Shown: one piece after another, positions 11,301 through 24,000 of the stretch
How positions within the stretch are numbered: the stretch's first letter is position 1
How the letters are laid out: each line of letters starts with the position of its first letter
From: Capitulum mitella
Taxonomy: Eukaryota; Arthropoda; Thecostraca; Pollicipedomorpha; Pollicipedidae
Direction of reading: 5' to 3'
DNA: 64,000 bases
Assembly: GCA_030062745.1 (NCBI GenBank)
Contig: CP099839.1
Location: forward strand, 3,953,115-4,017,114
Translations under genes and position numbers: made by a program
The notes under the pieces: model-generated
The model's database searches: none
Told to the model about the DNA's origin: nothing
The model's input: only the letters and a program-made list of their open reading frames with translations

Positions 11301-14300
11301 CCTGAAGATCTAGTCGTATTTGGGCTAAAGCACGCAAAGGCCATGTCACGGCAAGGAAGGCCGTAAATTTCAGAAACTGGGATCATTCCTTATGCACTTC
11401 CGTCTCCAGTGACACAGTTTACATCGATAACCCGATTATCACCGGATATACAATCCATGCATTTTAATCATAGGCCGTATCAATGGCCGTTGGCACCATT
11501 TGACAATCGTTCGAGAAATACCGCTAAACGGACCACACCCTTTTGCGATAACACGGCCAAGCTGAAGCATCTACCTATGAGGGTTTGTTAACGCGGGATG
11601 CTACACCATGGATGGTGCAAACAGTTGTTGCCCATCACATGCCACGGGCGCTTTCTGTGTTTCAATGAGACTAAATGGCAGTCCAAGCGACCAATGCGAA
11701 TACCTCGTTCTGATTCGACCCTTTCTTCTCCCGCAACAAATTGCCGCCAGGGTCATCGCCCTCCTCCCCATCGGAGTCGTCGAGAAACGCCCTAAAACCG
11801 GCTTTGATATCTTCCTGTTCCTCGACATACGTCTTGTCAGAGCTAACACCAGCCGTGCTTTGATCATCTGTGAAAAGATTTAAAATTCATTATTAAGGAG
11901 GAAAAAATGCAAGCACAGAAAACGGTGATTTAACACACAGCACGCGAGGCCAAAGGGAAAACACCATACATAGACGTCGTAGGGCTACCATGACAATGAA
12001 CACATAAGAACAGGACGTTATCAGCTGCTATACAACGACAACGACCTGGGAAGTTTAGGGACTCCTCAAAGCATATGGGTGCAACTCACCTTTTTCATGA
12101 TAAACTCCACCAGTCATCAGCATTTCTCGTTCATAGTCTCTCAGGTACATTGGCTTGTTTTTCTGTTTCTTTCTACTTGCAGGATCCTTGTTTCTGTCTT
12201 CCTTTTCCTTGAAAAACTTTTTCCCCGGGTCGTAGATGTCTGGATCATTTTCTTTCAGCTTCGAAAGAGCCTCAAAAAACTGTTTTTCGACCTCGGGTGT
12301 GATTTCCTGGAATGTGTACCAGCGGACGTCTAGCAGTTTACTAGAATACGGCATTAAAATATTTCCACAGTAAAATAAAAATATTGACACTTTTTATGCC
12401 CGAGCAGCATCAAAGTCTCTGAACTTGTATGTTTGATGGAAAAGCCACCGATAAGACAATAGCCATTCTGCGAAAATGATTGAGCGAGGGGGCGGCGGCG
12501 GTCAAAATGTTTACCAGCAACATAAGATCCGTCATGCGTGGAACATCCCCAACATGTGGATATCCAAGCAGAATTGGGGCCAAGGTTGATAGGGTCCGAT
12601 GGTGGCTTTCTCGACGAAAAGTAATGCTTTTAGCTTGTATGTACGTCATTCCACGTCAAACTACATAGGGATTGACCCAACCCTTTCGATTTTGATGAAA
12701 TTTGGTGCGCTCACCGAACCTATCAAACGATGGCCAGCCAGAAATTTTTAGCCTTGGGTGACCTCTGAAGTCAAAAGTATAGGTCATGAAAGGCCACTGG
12801 TTATTAAAGACACTGCATGATTTAAATGCCCATAACTAGGTGACAGACTGTCACAGCAAGGCGTGGTTACCGCCATTCAAAACATAAATGTTCCGCTTTT
12901 CCGGTGACCACGGGATGACCTTTGACCTGACCAGACCACATCGAACATTTTCGGTTTTTACCATGTCTGCCCACCGTGATCTTCGCGAAAATGTAGCACA
13001 ACAGGTCTCCAAGTATCCGCGATAAGTGTGGCAAAAAGAGGACATTTCTAAACAAGCTGGAACCTTTTCATGTTTCATGACTTAAAAGATTCGAAGTGGC
13101 GTTTAAAAAAAATTAAAAAATATGACCTGAGGCTATCTGACAGATACTGATTGATTTTGTGCCTTTCGTCTGTCCGACTGTTCAGCAGTCCGGTGTGCAA
13201 AATGTCCTGTACGCCTGCTACACATCAGGTTTGTTTCAAAACGCTTGCCACAAAAGATCAAAGGTCATGTCACCCACCACCAATCAAACACTGCCATTCA
13301 ATTCTGACATACCCGTTCTTCACAATTCTACGAAAGTATGTCCATCGGGTATTTTGTGCTTAATTCCAATTGAGACAATCACAGTGGTCCATCGGGACCT
13401 TTGGAAGGTCGACCGAGGTCACTAACATCAGTTGACCTTGGACTGCCTGTGTTGACCTCGGATCATTTGGATTTTGGGGGGCGTTGATTTGATGTCATTT
13501 GCAACTATTCCAACATTTAAGACAGCACGTCATGACAAAAAAATGACACCATCTAGATGAAATGAAATCCTCGATATGTGCAAACCTCTATACGTTAATA
13601 ATATACATGGAATTTAGAATCAAAACCCTAAAAACGTTGCTGGATGGTTATTGGGGCTTAGGGGCGCACCGACTGCAGGGTCATTCGGCGTCCACAAAAA
13701 CGCTGTCAACGGCCCCGAGCCAACAGTTTATCCAAGGTCAGTCGACATAAATGGCCTTGGCTGACCTTCAAAAGGCCTCGATGCTCGACTAAGATTGCCT
13801 CAAGTGTCCAGGACTAACAGCATCTGACAGACTCACTTCCGTGTAAATGTGAAGAACGGATACGTTAAATCTGGATGGTAGGAGTCGAATGGTGGTGGGG
13901 TATCGTGACCTTTGACCATTCTGGTCACGAAATTTAAAACTAAGATGACATGTAATAGGCACACGGGACACTGTGTACAGCAAATTGTAGAACAATCGGA
14001 CAAAGAATAGCGCGAAACCAATTTTCGTCAATTACCCTCCGGGCATACTTCTCAAGCGACACTTGACAACACTAAATTTAAGGTATCTGAAAAAGTCTTA
14101 AGGTCTTAAAAAGTCAAGATATATGAGAAGTCTTTTTACCTCAGAAAAAAAGAATATCTCAAAAAAAAATTTGACCACAGGCATTTTTTGCCAAGCTTAT
14201 TGTAGATACTTGGGGACATGTACTACATTTTCGTGGAGATCCTGATGGGCAAACATGGTTAAAACCGTAAATGTTCGTTGTGACCTTTTCGGGTACAAGA

Positions 14301-17300
14301 TGAACCCGAGGTCACCAAAAAATAACCTGCTCATCAAACCTGGAACATTTCCCTTTCGAATGGCACTTATCACACCATTCCGTGACAACCTACCACTGCG
14401 TTATGGGCATTTGAATCATGCAATGTCCGCAAAAATCGCTGACCTGTGACCTGTAACTTTGGTTTCCGAGGTCACTCTGGACTAAAATCTCAGGCTGGAC
14501 GTTTTTCGATCGGTACTAAAGGTGTACCAAATTTCACTAGAATAGGAATAGGTCTGGTCAATTCTGCTGCACTTTGCCCGGAATGACCCATATATAACAA
14601 AAATAACCCTGAGCTTGATATACTCAGTACAACAAATGTGTACAAGAGTAACAATCACTGGAAGTGCATACCTTTACAACATGGATCTTAGTAATGGTCA
14701 AGATGTGGAGATTTTTTTAGGTAGTTTTCCACATAATCAAACGATCATTTCTACTACATCTGTTACCATCTGGCCAAAATGCCAAGATGTAGTTGAAATG
14801 TTAAATGAACATGGGGACAGGATCAATGTTAAATGAACATGCCACAGAAACAATGGATAAGAACAAATCAGCACTCATTACTGGGACAAAATCTTACCTC
14901 TGCATCTTCATCTTCGGAAGATGAAGAATCATCGTCAGCATTGCCCTGGTTGACTGAAATATCTTTTCCATACTTTGCTTGCACTGAAACAGAAAAATAA
15001 CATTATTTTGAATGCAATGAAGATAAAGCTATTGTTATTCTTCACCAGAAATCGTTCAAAATGCAGCTGTTTTGTCTGCTTTGAAACTGTAGGTAATGTC
15101 CCTATTCACATATTAGAAAAATCTATCAACTTAAAAATACTATTACTGTTTATCCCTTGCTTTATTACAGTTGGCATCTAAGTTCTTTATAACAATAAAC
15201 TGATAACACCTTCAATTTCTTTTGAAAAACAGCACCATGAGGATTAGCCCATCTGACCTTAGGCACCAACTAGAACTTAACACAGTGATTTAAAACACCA
15301 AACATCACCCATTTTTTCAGTCTGACATGTGCTACTGTTGCAAATGATTACACAACATGGCACCCCACCACAGTCGGCCAAAGATGGAACAATACCAGCT
15401 CAGCTCATCATCTTGATAAGTTGTGTGCTTCCTGTTTCCCAGTGCATGCACTAATGTATGCAAGCATGTACAGTTTTTAGTTTCATTTAACATGCACCAT
15501 AGAAGGGGGTTTTGCACTAACCCACACCAGAAAGGGGGGCACAAAATGCCTCCTCCTATCTTGGAAATGGCAAGGGCCAGAGGCATAAAATTCTACAGGG
15601 TACAGTAGGATCATAAAGACTTACATAGTATGAAATTATCATTACCCTAGACCAGTATCCTCAAGGCAAAATGGGGTCAAAAGGTCAACTCTGGACACTT
15701 TCTTGGCCTGTCAACTCTGGACACTTTCTTGCCTGATAAGCCATTCTGTATGGCTTTTGAACAAAAGACAAAAGGGTGTGTGTTTGAGCATTAAAATGTG
15801 AAATGTGAGTCTTACAACAATGCATCCCAGTATTGGCATGTCTCAGTTTTGAACCATGTGGGAGCAAATTTATCCAACTTTGTGGATAGGGACAAGACCC
15901 ATCAAGGGGACCAAATATGTCATACCAAAGGTAGCACAACCTGCATTATGATGGGCATTCCTGCTTAAGTGGAGGAAGAACAGACTCCAGTCAGGATCTG
16001 GGACCCAATGACAAGAAGGCATGTCAGTTACCCACCATTCCAGTGCAAGCAGGAACTGGTCCAGTGAGCTAAAGGCTAACTAAAGGGTGGACAGCTGGTG
16101 CAAAAAAAACTGACTGGCACAAGTGTGACAATTCCAAGCCTGCACAGTAACTGATGAAGGCCAGTGGGAAAGGCCACCAGATTCTATTGCAGTTCAAGTT
16201 GAGGCCCAAGCTAGTATACCACAGCAGCCTGTACACTTTCATCCAGTCCCATGATCCACTAGCAAGAAATGGAGATGTTTAAACCACCTGACCCCTACTG
16301 GAGTCTTTGTGTGGTTTAGACAGCAGATGTTTTGTTTTATGCAGTGGCTGCATCATTCCATTCCATATGGACCTGATTTCACATATGATTACCATGGAAT
16401 AGAGGTAACAATGTAGGCCAGTCAAGTGTTACACAGGAGATTTCAGGTGATCACAAAAGAGCACAATAAAAACATTTCAAGCTTGTCAATTATCACTGAT
16501 TAGTAACTGTTATGCCAGCCAATCACACTGGACAGGTAACTGTGATCTGATGAAGTGAAATGATAGTCCTCCAGACAAGCAGCCTGTGGGTTTCTATAAG
16601 CTTGCTGCAGGTTGCATTAAGTACAGTTAGAAAACAATTACAGTGCAAAGAGAAATTTGTGATTGCAATTCTGGGTACACCAAACTTTTGAGGCAATTGG
16701 TGATCTTTGTCAACATGAAAGCTGAAAGCAGACATGACCTGCCAGTGACAAGGCTTGCAGTACTTGGACATGGTTATTCATGTCCTACTTCAAAGGCAGT
16801 TTTAGCAGGCAATCCTTTAGAAGCGCACGCCATAAACCAAGCACACTGGATGACACATATACGGCGCGCGTGGCAAAAGGAGACGTCAGCTGTTGCGAGA
16901 AACAACAACATTATGCACTGGAGCTCCAGGTCGTAGATCACCTACTATTCGCTCTTGTTTTACACAGTAGGTTAGGTTAGGTTAGGTTAGGTTAGGTTAG
17001 GTTAGGTAAGGTAAGGTTAGGTTAGGTTAGGTTAGGTTAGCGAATAGTAGGTGATCCACGACCCTGGAGCTCCAGTGTATAATGTTGTTGTTTCCCGCAA
17101 CAGCTGACATCTCCTTTTGCCACGCGCGCCGTATATGTGTCATCCAGTGTGCTTGGTTTATGGCGCACGCTTCTAAAGGATTACCGTTTTAGCATCATGA
17201 CCGCAGAATGCGGGTCTCTGAGGCCATGAGGAAGTGGAAGCATCATTAACAAACTGGTTTTCAGAAACTGCAACCTGTAGCTGAATGTACAGTTTGTGCT

Positions 17301-17647
17301 GGCTTCAATGAGCATAAGATAAATTCATAAACATTTGATTTTAATGGCAGGCTATACATTCCATCCATCTCAAATGAAACAAGTCAGTTAATTCCAAACC
17401 ACAAAGACAATGCAGATCACTAACAGGTAACTCCAAAATTGCCCAAAAATCGATGGAATCTCCTGCCCTACAAGACAATGCGTAGCACTTCCTTTTGCAC
17501 ACCCACAATGTCCTTATTTCAGCAGCCATACTTACATTTTTGGTATTCCTCCTTCTCCCTCCATTGGTTGTACCTTTCAGCATACTTCCCGCTTACGGTG
17601 AATCCCTTCTCCGACCCAGAAGAGTCGTCATCAAATAGGCGCGCCAT
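5380..17647 (-). CDS. KRI1: KRI1, nucleolar ribosome-biogenesis factor, 12 coding exons
   Basis: KRI1 works with KRR1 in the nucleolus in early 40S pre-ribosome assembly. Exons on the minus strand: 17647-17536 (start, [16 protein letters not shown]), 14983-14898, 12306-12090, 11867-11704, 10916-10756, 10580-10424, 10080-9868, 9618-9495, 9169-9066, 7741-7490, 6676-6516 and 6144-5380. All junctions are GT-AG and phases agree throughout; with two one-base corrections in the last exon the model is 837 residues (human is about 700). Family landmarks in order are [126 protein letters not shown] joined to [17 protein letters not shown], a Lys-rich tail, and the C-terminal [15 protein letters not shown]. 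The long basic tail is nucleolar in character. Frame breaks sit at G4 6014-6017 and C4 5601-5604. Introns 1 and 2 carry large inverted repeats. Confidence 0.95.
7735..8380 (-). repeat. 13-copy, 50-bp minisatellite that contains the KRI1 exon-10 splice acceptor
   Basis: The plus-strand motif tctgagg recurs at 7741, 7791, 7841 and every 50 bases to 8341, giving 13 copies with a few substitutions each and no length change. Read on the minus strand (the sense strand of KRI1), each unit holds CACTGAC, CGCTCTCTGCCGGCCTCAG and ATGGACTGC. The copy at 7741 is the true 3' splice site of exon 10, so the array repeats the acceptor plus the first nine exon bases. In the internal copies ATGGACTGC is followed by TGA instead of GAG. 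Confidence 0.95.
12640..14600. repeat. Large inverted repeat, about 2 kb, in KRI1 intron 2
   Basis: The left half (about 12640-13440) and right half (about 13780-14600) are diverged reverse complements. Examples are tagttatgggcatttaaatcatg (complement of 12817-12839) against ttatgggcatttgaatcatg (14401-14420); gatacttggagacc (complement near 13005) against gatacttggggaca (14207-14220); and ccccaccaccattcg (complement near 13885) against cacccaccaccaatca (13271-13286). By eye the arms agree at roughly 65-75 percent, with about 340 bases between them. No coding capacity is visible. Edges are approximate. Confidence 0.8.
16811..17182. repeat. Foldback element with a TTAGG array in its loop (KRI1 intron 1)
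   Basis: The left arm 16811-16953 and right arm 17039-17182 are near-perfect inverted repeats of about 143 bases. The outer end is aatcctttagaagcg on the left and cgcttctaaaggatt on the right. The inner end is cctactattcgct on the left and agcgaatagtagg on the right. The loop, 16966-17038, is mostly a (TTAGG)n array of about 14 units with two TAAGG variants. There is no open reading frame of note. Confidence 0.93.
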
Positions 17648-20600
17648 TCTTCATACAATGATGCGTTCCGTGCGCCCGGAACACGACCACGCGAGTCCGC
17701 AGCCACACGTGCCGCGAATCCCTCGAACGGCCTGTATTGCAGCAAATCCAAGGTAACTCAAACGCTAGTGAAGCGCGCTTGCCCGAGCATTACGCCTCTA
17801 CTGGCCGAGCGTACAATGCTAAAACACTGACATAATTTTGCTATGTCATTTCCCACGTGATATGTCCGGATGAATATAAATAAAAGGGATACGTTTTATG
17901 CCAAAACATTAATTTATCCGAATATGCAAAGACAAACCATCTTGGGTGAGTTATCATAGGATTAAAAGCTTAAAAACTTTTATGAAGGCCGAGAAATCAG
18001 CAGCTGTTTCAATTACTACGCGCTTGTTACGTTTAATATTTCCCATGAATCATCATGACAACAGAAAATATTCCGGTGGCTCGGTGGAGAGCGGTTCAGG
18101 ACCAAGATGACTTTGCTCGCTGACGCCGGCGAGAGTCGACTGACTGACGCCTGAGGAGTTAGACGATTTTTCGCAAGACTGCGGCAGTAATGTCAAGCTT
18201 GACTGGTGCGTCGACAAAGAAGACAGAAAACAAAGTAACAGTGACTCTGACTTGAAGATAATCCCACAGTTGTGAGTACAAATTTTGGCGCCGGTAACTC
18301 GGGAATTTATGATTTTATCCATATCGCTTTATAAGCATCAGGACTTATGATGCCTGTAGTGTGGTTTCGTTACTGAATGCCTGAGCCGGAAGTGACTTTG
18401 TGCCCTAATGCAAAGCAACCAACCAATACAGGAAATAGTCCATATTGGCACAGTGGATGGAAGCATAATCACAGGCTGTGGGCTTAAATCTCTTGCAGCC
18501 AGCTCTTGATCAAGGATGTATGGTACATTTTAGGCACTGGACACCTGAGCCCAAATGCCTGTGCAACCTAACGAACAAATACTGAAGAGATATACGGCAT
18601 ACTAGTGTTTGGCAGGTTGCAAATTTTGGGCCATGCAATGCTTTGCACCAGGTGCTTATTTTCCAGCAGAAAATAGCATAAATAGTGCAAATATCACACA
18701 TCAAATTGTTTTGAGACAACTACTTGTGATACAGCAATGCATAATGTCATTACAAAATCAGAAATTTGAAAAATTACCAAATATTCTTGCCACTAAATTT
18801 ATGGCTGACTGCAACATTACTGTTTGGTTTCTCCTGGGATTCTGTGGTATTAAATTCAGAAAGGGCAGTTTCCAGCATTGAGGTATTTCAGACTTGTGAT
18901 GTAATCAGTGCAATTACACCTAATGGATAATAAACAAAATAAACAAGATACCTAACCTAACCTCAGCTAACCAGACCTAACTTAACCTATCATGACCTAA
19001 CCCAACCTAACCAACATAACCTATTTGGACATGTAAACTAATCTCTGTTGGATAGAACCAAGTCCATTCACACCCTTCATCAACTTGCAGCCTTTAGTAT
19101 CCTATACTACACCATTGGTAAGGGGTTGCACCTTTTGCAGTACATTATGCTCAATGAACACTTGTTTATTTTAGTAGCCTGTCCCTGCAACACCATGAAA
19201 TGTTATGCAGTACATAGGGTGTCCTTGGAGGTAAAGGTAGTGTAAACAACATGGTGTCACAAGTGTAATTTTTGGTCAGTCCCATTTGTGTTATTTACCA
19301 TGAAATTGAACTCCATTTTCTCCAGAAACAGCACCATTGGTGTCACCATTTCTTTCTTTTGCAGGAAAGTTTGTGCTCTTCTGCATGGTATATACAGCAG
19401 AAGTGATCTGTGAAAGGTGCAAATGTGATGCATCACTATATTTTGGGTGTATGTGTGTGTGTGGGGGGGGAATGTCATAGGACTTGGTTGTTTTGTACTG
19501 TTTGTATGGCTTGCTGACTGTAAATGGTTTATTTTCAGGTATAAGGCACATCAGTCAGCATGATTTGGGAAATTACCATAGCAATTTTCATGTCATACTC
19601 ATTAGTTTCCCTTACATTGCTTTTTTACCCATGTCTTGTGCATTCAAAGAAGAAAACCTGCTTTCTTCTGCCAGCATATCAGCCATAGGGGAGGTAAGCA
19701 TAACTATGCTAACATTCAACCATTGCTGGATAAGGAGGTGGGCAGAAAACTTTGTGTTAATTTGGAACTTGTCAACTAAGCTACAGCCTTGTGGGTTAAT
19801 TCTGTTGTCAGTTATCTCCATTCATGATTGTCTGGCACACTCATTCATGTCAATCTAAGATCACCTTAAACCAAAATCAACCAAAGTGCAGCATGTGTTG
19901 ACACCATGGATGGTACCTGTGTTATGATACATAAGGCTGAAGAAGACCAAGGACCTAAAAACATTATGTGTTCTCATAATAAGTGTAAGCATACTGTGCT
20001 GTCTCTCCATGGCATGTCCTTGAGAAAGACGTCATCAGTCAGTAACCTGTTGGCTCTGACCTGAAGCTTTTGCAAAGTGTGGAAAGTTTTTAAATTCAGC
20101 AGTGTGAAATTTGAGAGCTATCAGAGAAGAAGATGCCTTGTGAAAGACTTCATGGCATTGCCCAGCCTGGCATTTGGCAAACACAGTCTGATGCACAAGC
20201 CTGTTTATTTCAGGTGCGGGAGAACGAGCAGAAAACACAATGCCAGCATTTGAGTTGTGAGTAAAAGTTCTGCATCTTGCAAAATACAAAACAAAAACAG
20301 TTTGCCCTTTGCTTAATTCTCTACTAAACTATTCAAGTGTTGTAATATGCTGACGATGCCTGGTTTGAGCTCAGTTAACAAGAATAAAATTTTAGCAGCC
20401 CGTCGCGGACTCGACCAATGCGGAATCGACGGACGGCCCGAATGACAACACCCGAGCATTGATGACGCCACGATCAAGCTCCACCAATGCTCTGCCCATT
20501 GCTGCCTAATGCCAGTCTGGGATCAAAAACCAAACAAAAACTTCATCCAAGTTTTTGGTTGATTCCATTGCAAACGTCACTTATTCAGCACGTCCACGGG

Positions 20601-21078
20601 GCTGGCGGTGCGGATGAGTCCAGTCAGGTTGAACTACCTTGGGTGTCAAAATAAGCTAAATAGGTGGAAATGCAAGCAATTTGTATGCCTGTCACCATCT
20701 CATCACTGAAATATCATTGTTATTTTTTCACCATCTCATCATATTACATTCTTCATAGACCATAACATGTTAAGTACAGTAGCGACTGGTAGCCGTTTGT
20801 CGTGAAAATACTTTAGACAACACAGGTTGAAATGTGAATGAATTGTGATTCAGGATGACATCAGCAGTTGTCATCTGCATGCAGAAATGTGTGACGAGAC
20901 CTGGACCTGGTTTTGATGCTAGACCTAGCTGTCCTTTCCGCCTCAGCTCTGCTCGTTTTTCCAGTCCCAAAATTTATGCAGTGAGTGTGCTGGTTGATTC
21001 TTTTTTGCCTTTGTTCACAAGCACAAGCACTGAGTTTTTTCTCACCCACGCCAACCTCGTTTGACCATGATGTCGCAG
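17648..21078. other. Spacer between KRI1 5' end and the first visible GDPD1 exon
   Basis: Diverging genes flank this stretch, so it should contain both promoters and the missing first exon(s) of GDPD1. The block 17.65-18.35 kb is the likely KRI1 promoter/5' region. In it 18146-18271 is open for 42 codons (LTPEELDDFSQDCG...) but unassigned. From 18.6 to 19.45 kb lies a dispersed repeat. The remainder is AT-rich without recognisable coding sequence. I looked for the HRG...ENT motif expected in the GDPD1 first exon and did not find a convincing one. Confidence 0.5.
18620..19445 (+). repeat. Dispersed repeat with internal CCTAA array, copy 1
   Basis: Aligns by eye along its length with 40310-41125 in the same orientation. 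Shared landmarks are ggccatgcaa, ttccagcagaaaat, tgtttggttt, aataaacaa, gataccta, a CCTAA-like array (18952-19024 here), agccaagt or accaagtcc, tgtccttggaggtaaagg against atccttggagcaaagg, and atttctttcttttgcag against atttctttcttttataag. No intact protein is encoded. Confidence 0.8.
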
Positions 21079-24000
21079 CGCTGTGGTGGAGTGCGGCACG
21101 GATATGCTGGAGTTGGACTGTCAGCTGACGCTGGACGGCCAGGTGGTGGTGGCGCACGACCCTGACCTGCGGCGGGCCGGCCAGCGGCAGGTCACCATTG
21201 GCGAGCTGAAGTACGCCGACCTGCCGCCGCTCTCGCCCCAGCTGCCGCTGGACTTTGTGCCAGGTACGGCCGCGGGAATCGTTCCCGTGCGGGGAGGGAA
21301 CCGGAATGAAAGCTGGAGAAAACATCCACGTTATATATTTTGCATAGTTTTGCACATGATCCGTAGCGGCCACAAATGTCCTGGGCTTTGGACAGATCAC
21401 GTGAATTTTGGCATGAAAGCCAGTAGGAATGCGAAGGGGACGCTGTTCATTGTCGTGGTTTTCAGACTTGTGACAGCTATTGAAAGTGTTGATCAGATTG
21501 AAGAGTTTGCCCTTTCCTGTGGGCTTTACTGTCAATAAGTGAATCGGGGAAACCCCAATGTTGTTCAAGACAAAATAACCGATTGAACTGCCGCAGACAG
21601 TTCTTTGCGTCTTTACAAAGCGAACAGTGCGAAAATAGGTGTTTCGTGTTATGGCACGGTATGATGCATCTGCAGAGCCATTTTAAGAAATGTCTTGACC
21701 TTGAATGTGCACAGAACTTTTATTCATCCTTTTAACCTGTTGCTTTCCACGTACGTCAGAAATTTGTTGGATCCGCAGCTTCTAGAATGGAACCCAGTCC
21801 GCAAACAGTTACTGGGAATCGAAAGGTTTCATAACATTACACCAATGGCGAAGTGCAGTTTGAAGCTGCTTTGGATTTGGGAGGTTTTGTTGCCTCCTTC
21901 TCTCCCTCTTTGGTACAAATCTTTAAGGATCCGAGAGTTACTGCCTGTTCCCAGGTATTTTGCGGTATGGGGAAAATTTGTTGCGTGGTGACCGTGTGGA
22001 GGAGCGCGTGTGTTCCGGTCACCTGCTGTCACGGCCGTCCGGCGCGCAGGTGAGGTGTTCGACGCCTCCGGCTGGCCGGAGCGGCGGAATCCCGCTGCTG
22101 CGGGAGGTGTTCCAGAGGTTTCCCGACACGCCCATCAACGTCGACATCAAGGTGGACAGCGACCAGCTGGTGGCGGCCGTCGGCGGTCTGGTGTCGGAGT
22201 TTGGCCGTCAGCGGCTGACCGTCTGGGGGAACCGCTCCTCCAGAGTCGCCGACAAGTGTTACAAACTGGTGAGTATCGGCCTCGGCGACAGCCAGGGCTT
22301 TATCTGTCTGGGTGTGAGCGAGGGCTCGGTGGTCTACTTGGCTGTGCAGTTGTTTCGTGTTTGCTGAACCCATATGGCAAAAACACAGATGTTACAGATG
22401 CGCCCTTTTTGCGACTGTTTACTGAAAGTGGAATAGTGCAGAATATGGTAGATTGGGTCGTGCCATGCTTGGACCTCGAGATCGTGTGGTGTTTAAATTA
22501 TACACATACATACATACATTGCCCTGCAAAGTGAAGGTGGACTTGCATCGGAAAGCCTACGGTGTTGCCACTGGCTAGTAACAGTTATCCCTCCCCTCGT
22601 GAAGACGAGGTTCCTTGTAAATGATCAGCTAGCCGGAAAATCGTTCATTTGCGAGATATGGGGATGGTCGCATTACGGTCATGTTGGTTCACCCTTCTGT
22701 TCCAAAAAAAAAACAATCTTTGAGTACCGTAATGCGTTCTGGGCATACCAGTTGTCCACGATATGTTCCAGAATATCTTAATGTCTTAAGGTGAAAACAT
22801 TACACCCATTGATGTGTGGTTTACTTTCGAAGACCGAGATTAGTTAATGGTTGAATTTTCAGTTATGGATGCGGATTGTTCGTTAATGTTTCCTGCTCAC
22901 CCTCTCGTCAAAATACCACAGGGATCGTCCTTTCGGGTCGAGAACAGAGTTTAGGTCACGGTCTCCCGATTCCCACTCTGGCTTTTCTGGACTACCAGCT
23001 CCAAGCCGCCTGGATAAACCAAACAGTATTTCACCTTTAAGTCATTCATTTCCGCCCCTTCGAAAAAGACGTCCGTCCACGTTTTGGTGTTGCCGTTGTT
23101 ATTGCAAGGAGGGACTGGCTTCTTCCGGCGCTGTTTGAGTTCAGGTGACGCCGTGTGCTGCAGGATCCGAGCATCCAGCTGTTCTGCTCAATGTCCACCG
23201 TCGTCAAGATCTTGCTGTCGGCCTACGTGGGCCTGCTGCCCTTCCTTCCGCTGAGAGAGGCGTTCTTCGAAGTGCCCATGCCCAGTATTTTGTACCCGTG
23301 AGTGGCTTCGGACATGTTGCAAGCGGTAATAGCCTGGCGGTATGGAAAACATGGGGTTTGTCTGTTTTCCTTTTGCTGTTTTTCGTTCAGGTAATGTCGT
23401 AATTAGTCTCACATTCTTTAAGCTTAGTTCGGAAGGATGTCATAGCATTTAAATGCTCCTGTGAAATTCGCGGGAGGCATGATTAAAGGGGATCAAAGGT
23501 CTTGTCTTTGGTTGGGTTGTTTTTCTTCTAGCTAGAGCAAGTAATTGTGGCAAGCAAGGTTGTCACAGAAGCTGTAAATTAGTAAGCAAGGATTCAGAAG
23601 ATGGGACTTCAGTTAATATTAACTTATCAAAATAAAACTGTTGAATATTGAAGCCGAAAATGAAGCTGCATAAACACCGTTTTATTGTATTTCCGAAAGG
23701 TGGGACAACAAATGTAGATCCAGGCAGTAGAATGTAGATCCATCTCCTCGGGAAGTCGTTAGATTTCATGTCTGTCTCTTTCATTAGATTTCATGTCTGT
23801 CTCTTTGGGATGCATTTCAAGACCTACCACGGACTCCCGGGTCCATCGCGTGTCGTTCATAATTGCGTTGCCAACGTACAATTAAACGTCGTTGAGGCGG
23901 CTGGAATGCTCCAGCATCCAGCAGCCTGGACACAGGTTGTCCGTCGGCTGCAGGGTGGCTGGCCGTAGCCGGAGAAACTAGATTCATTTTAACCCTTGTA

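Noticed and set aside
16966-17038. TTAGG array as a chromosome end
   Set aside because: It is internal to a KRI1 intron with unique gene sequence on both sides, so it is interstitial.
18146-18271. LTPEELDDFSQDCG... as a GDPD1 first exon
   Set aside because: It is hydrophilic without an anchor or catalytic motif and ends in a stop. No donor in the needed phase was found.
20575-20640. HVHGAGGADES as a possible GDPD catalytic exon
   Set aside because: It lacks the HRG order and the ENT motif, no suitable donor in the right phase follows, and the similarity is too short to trust.
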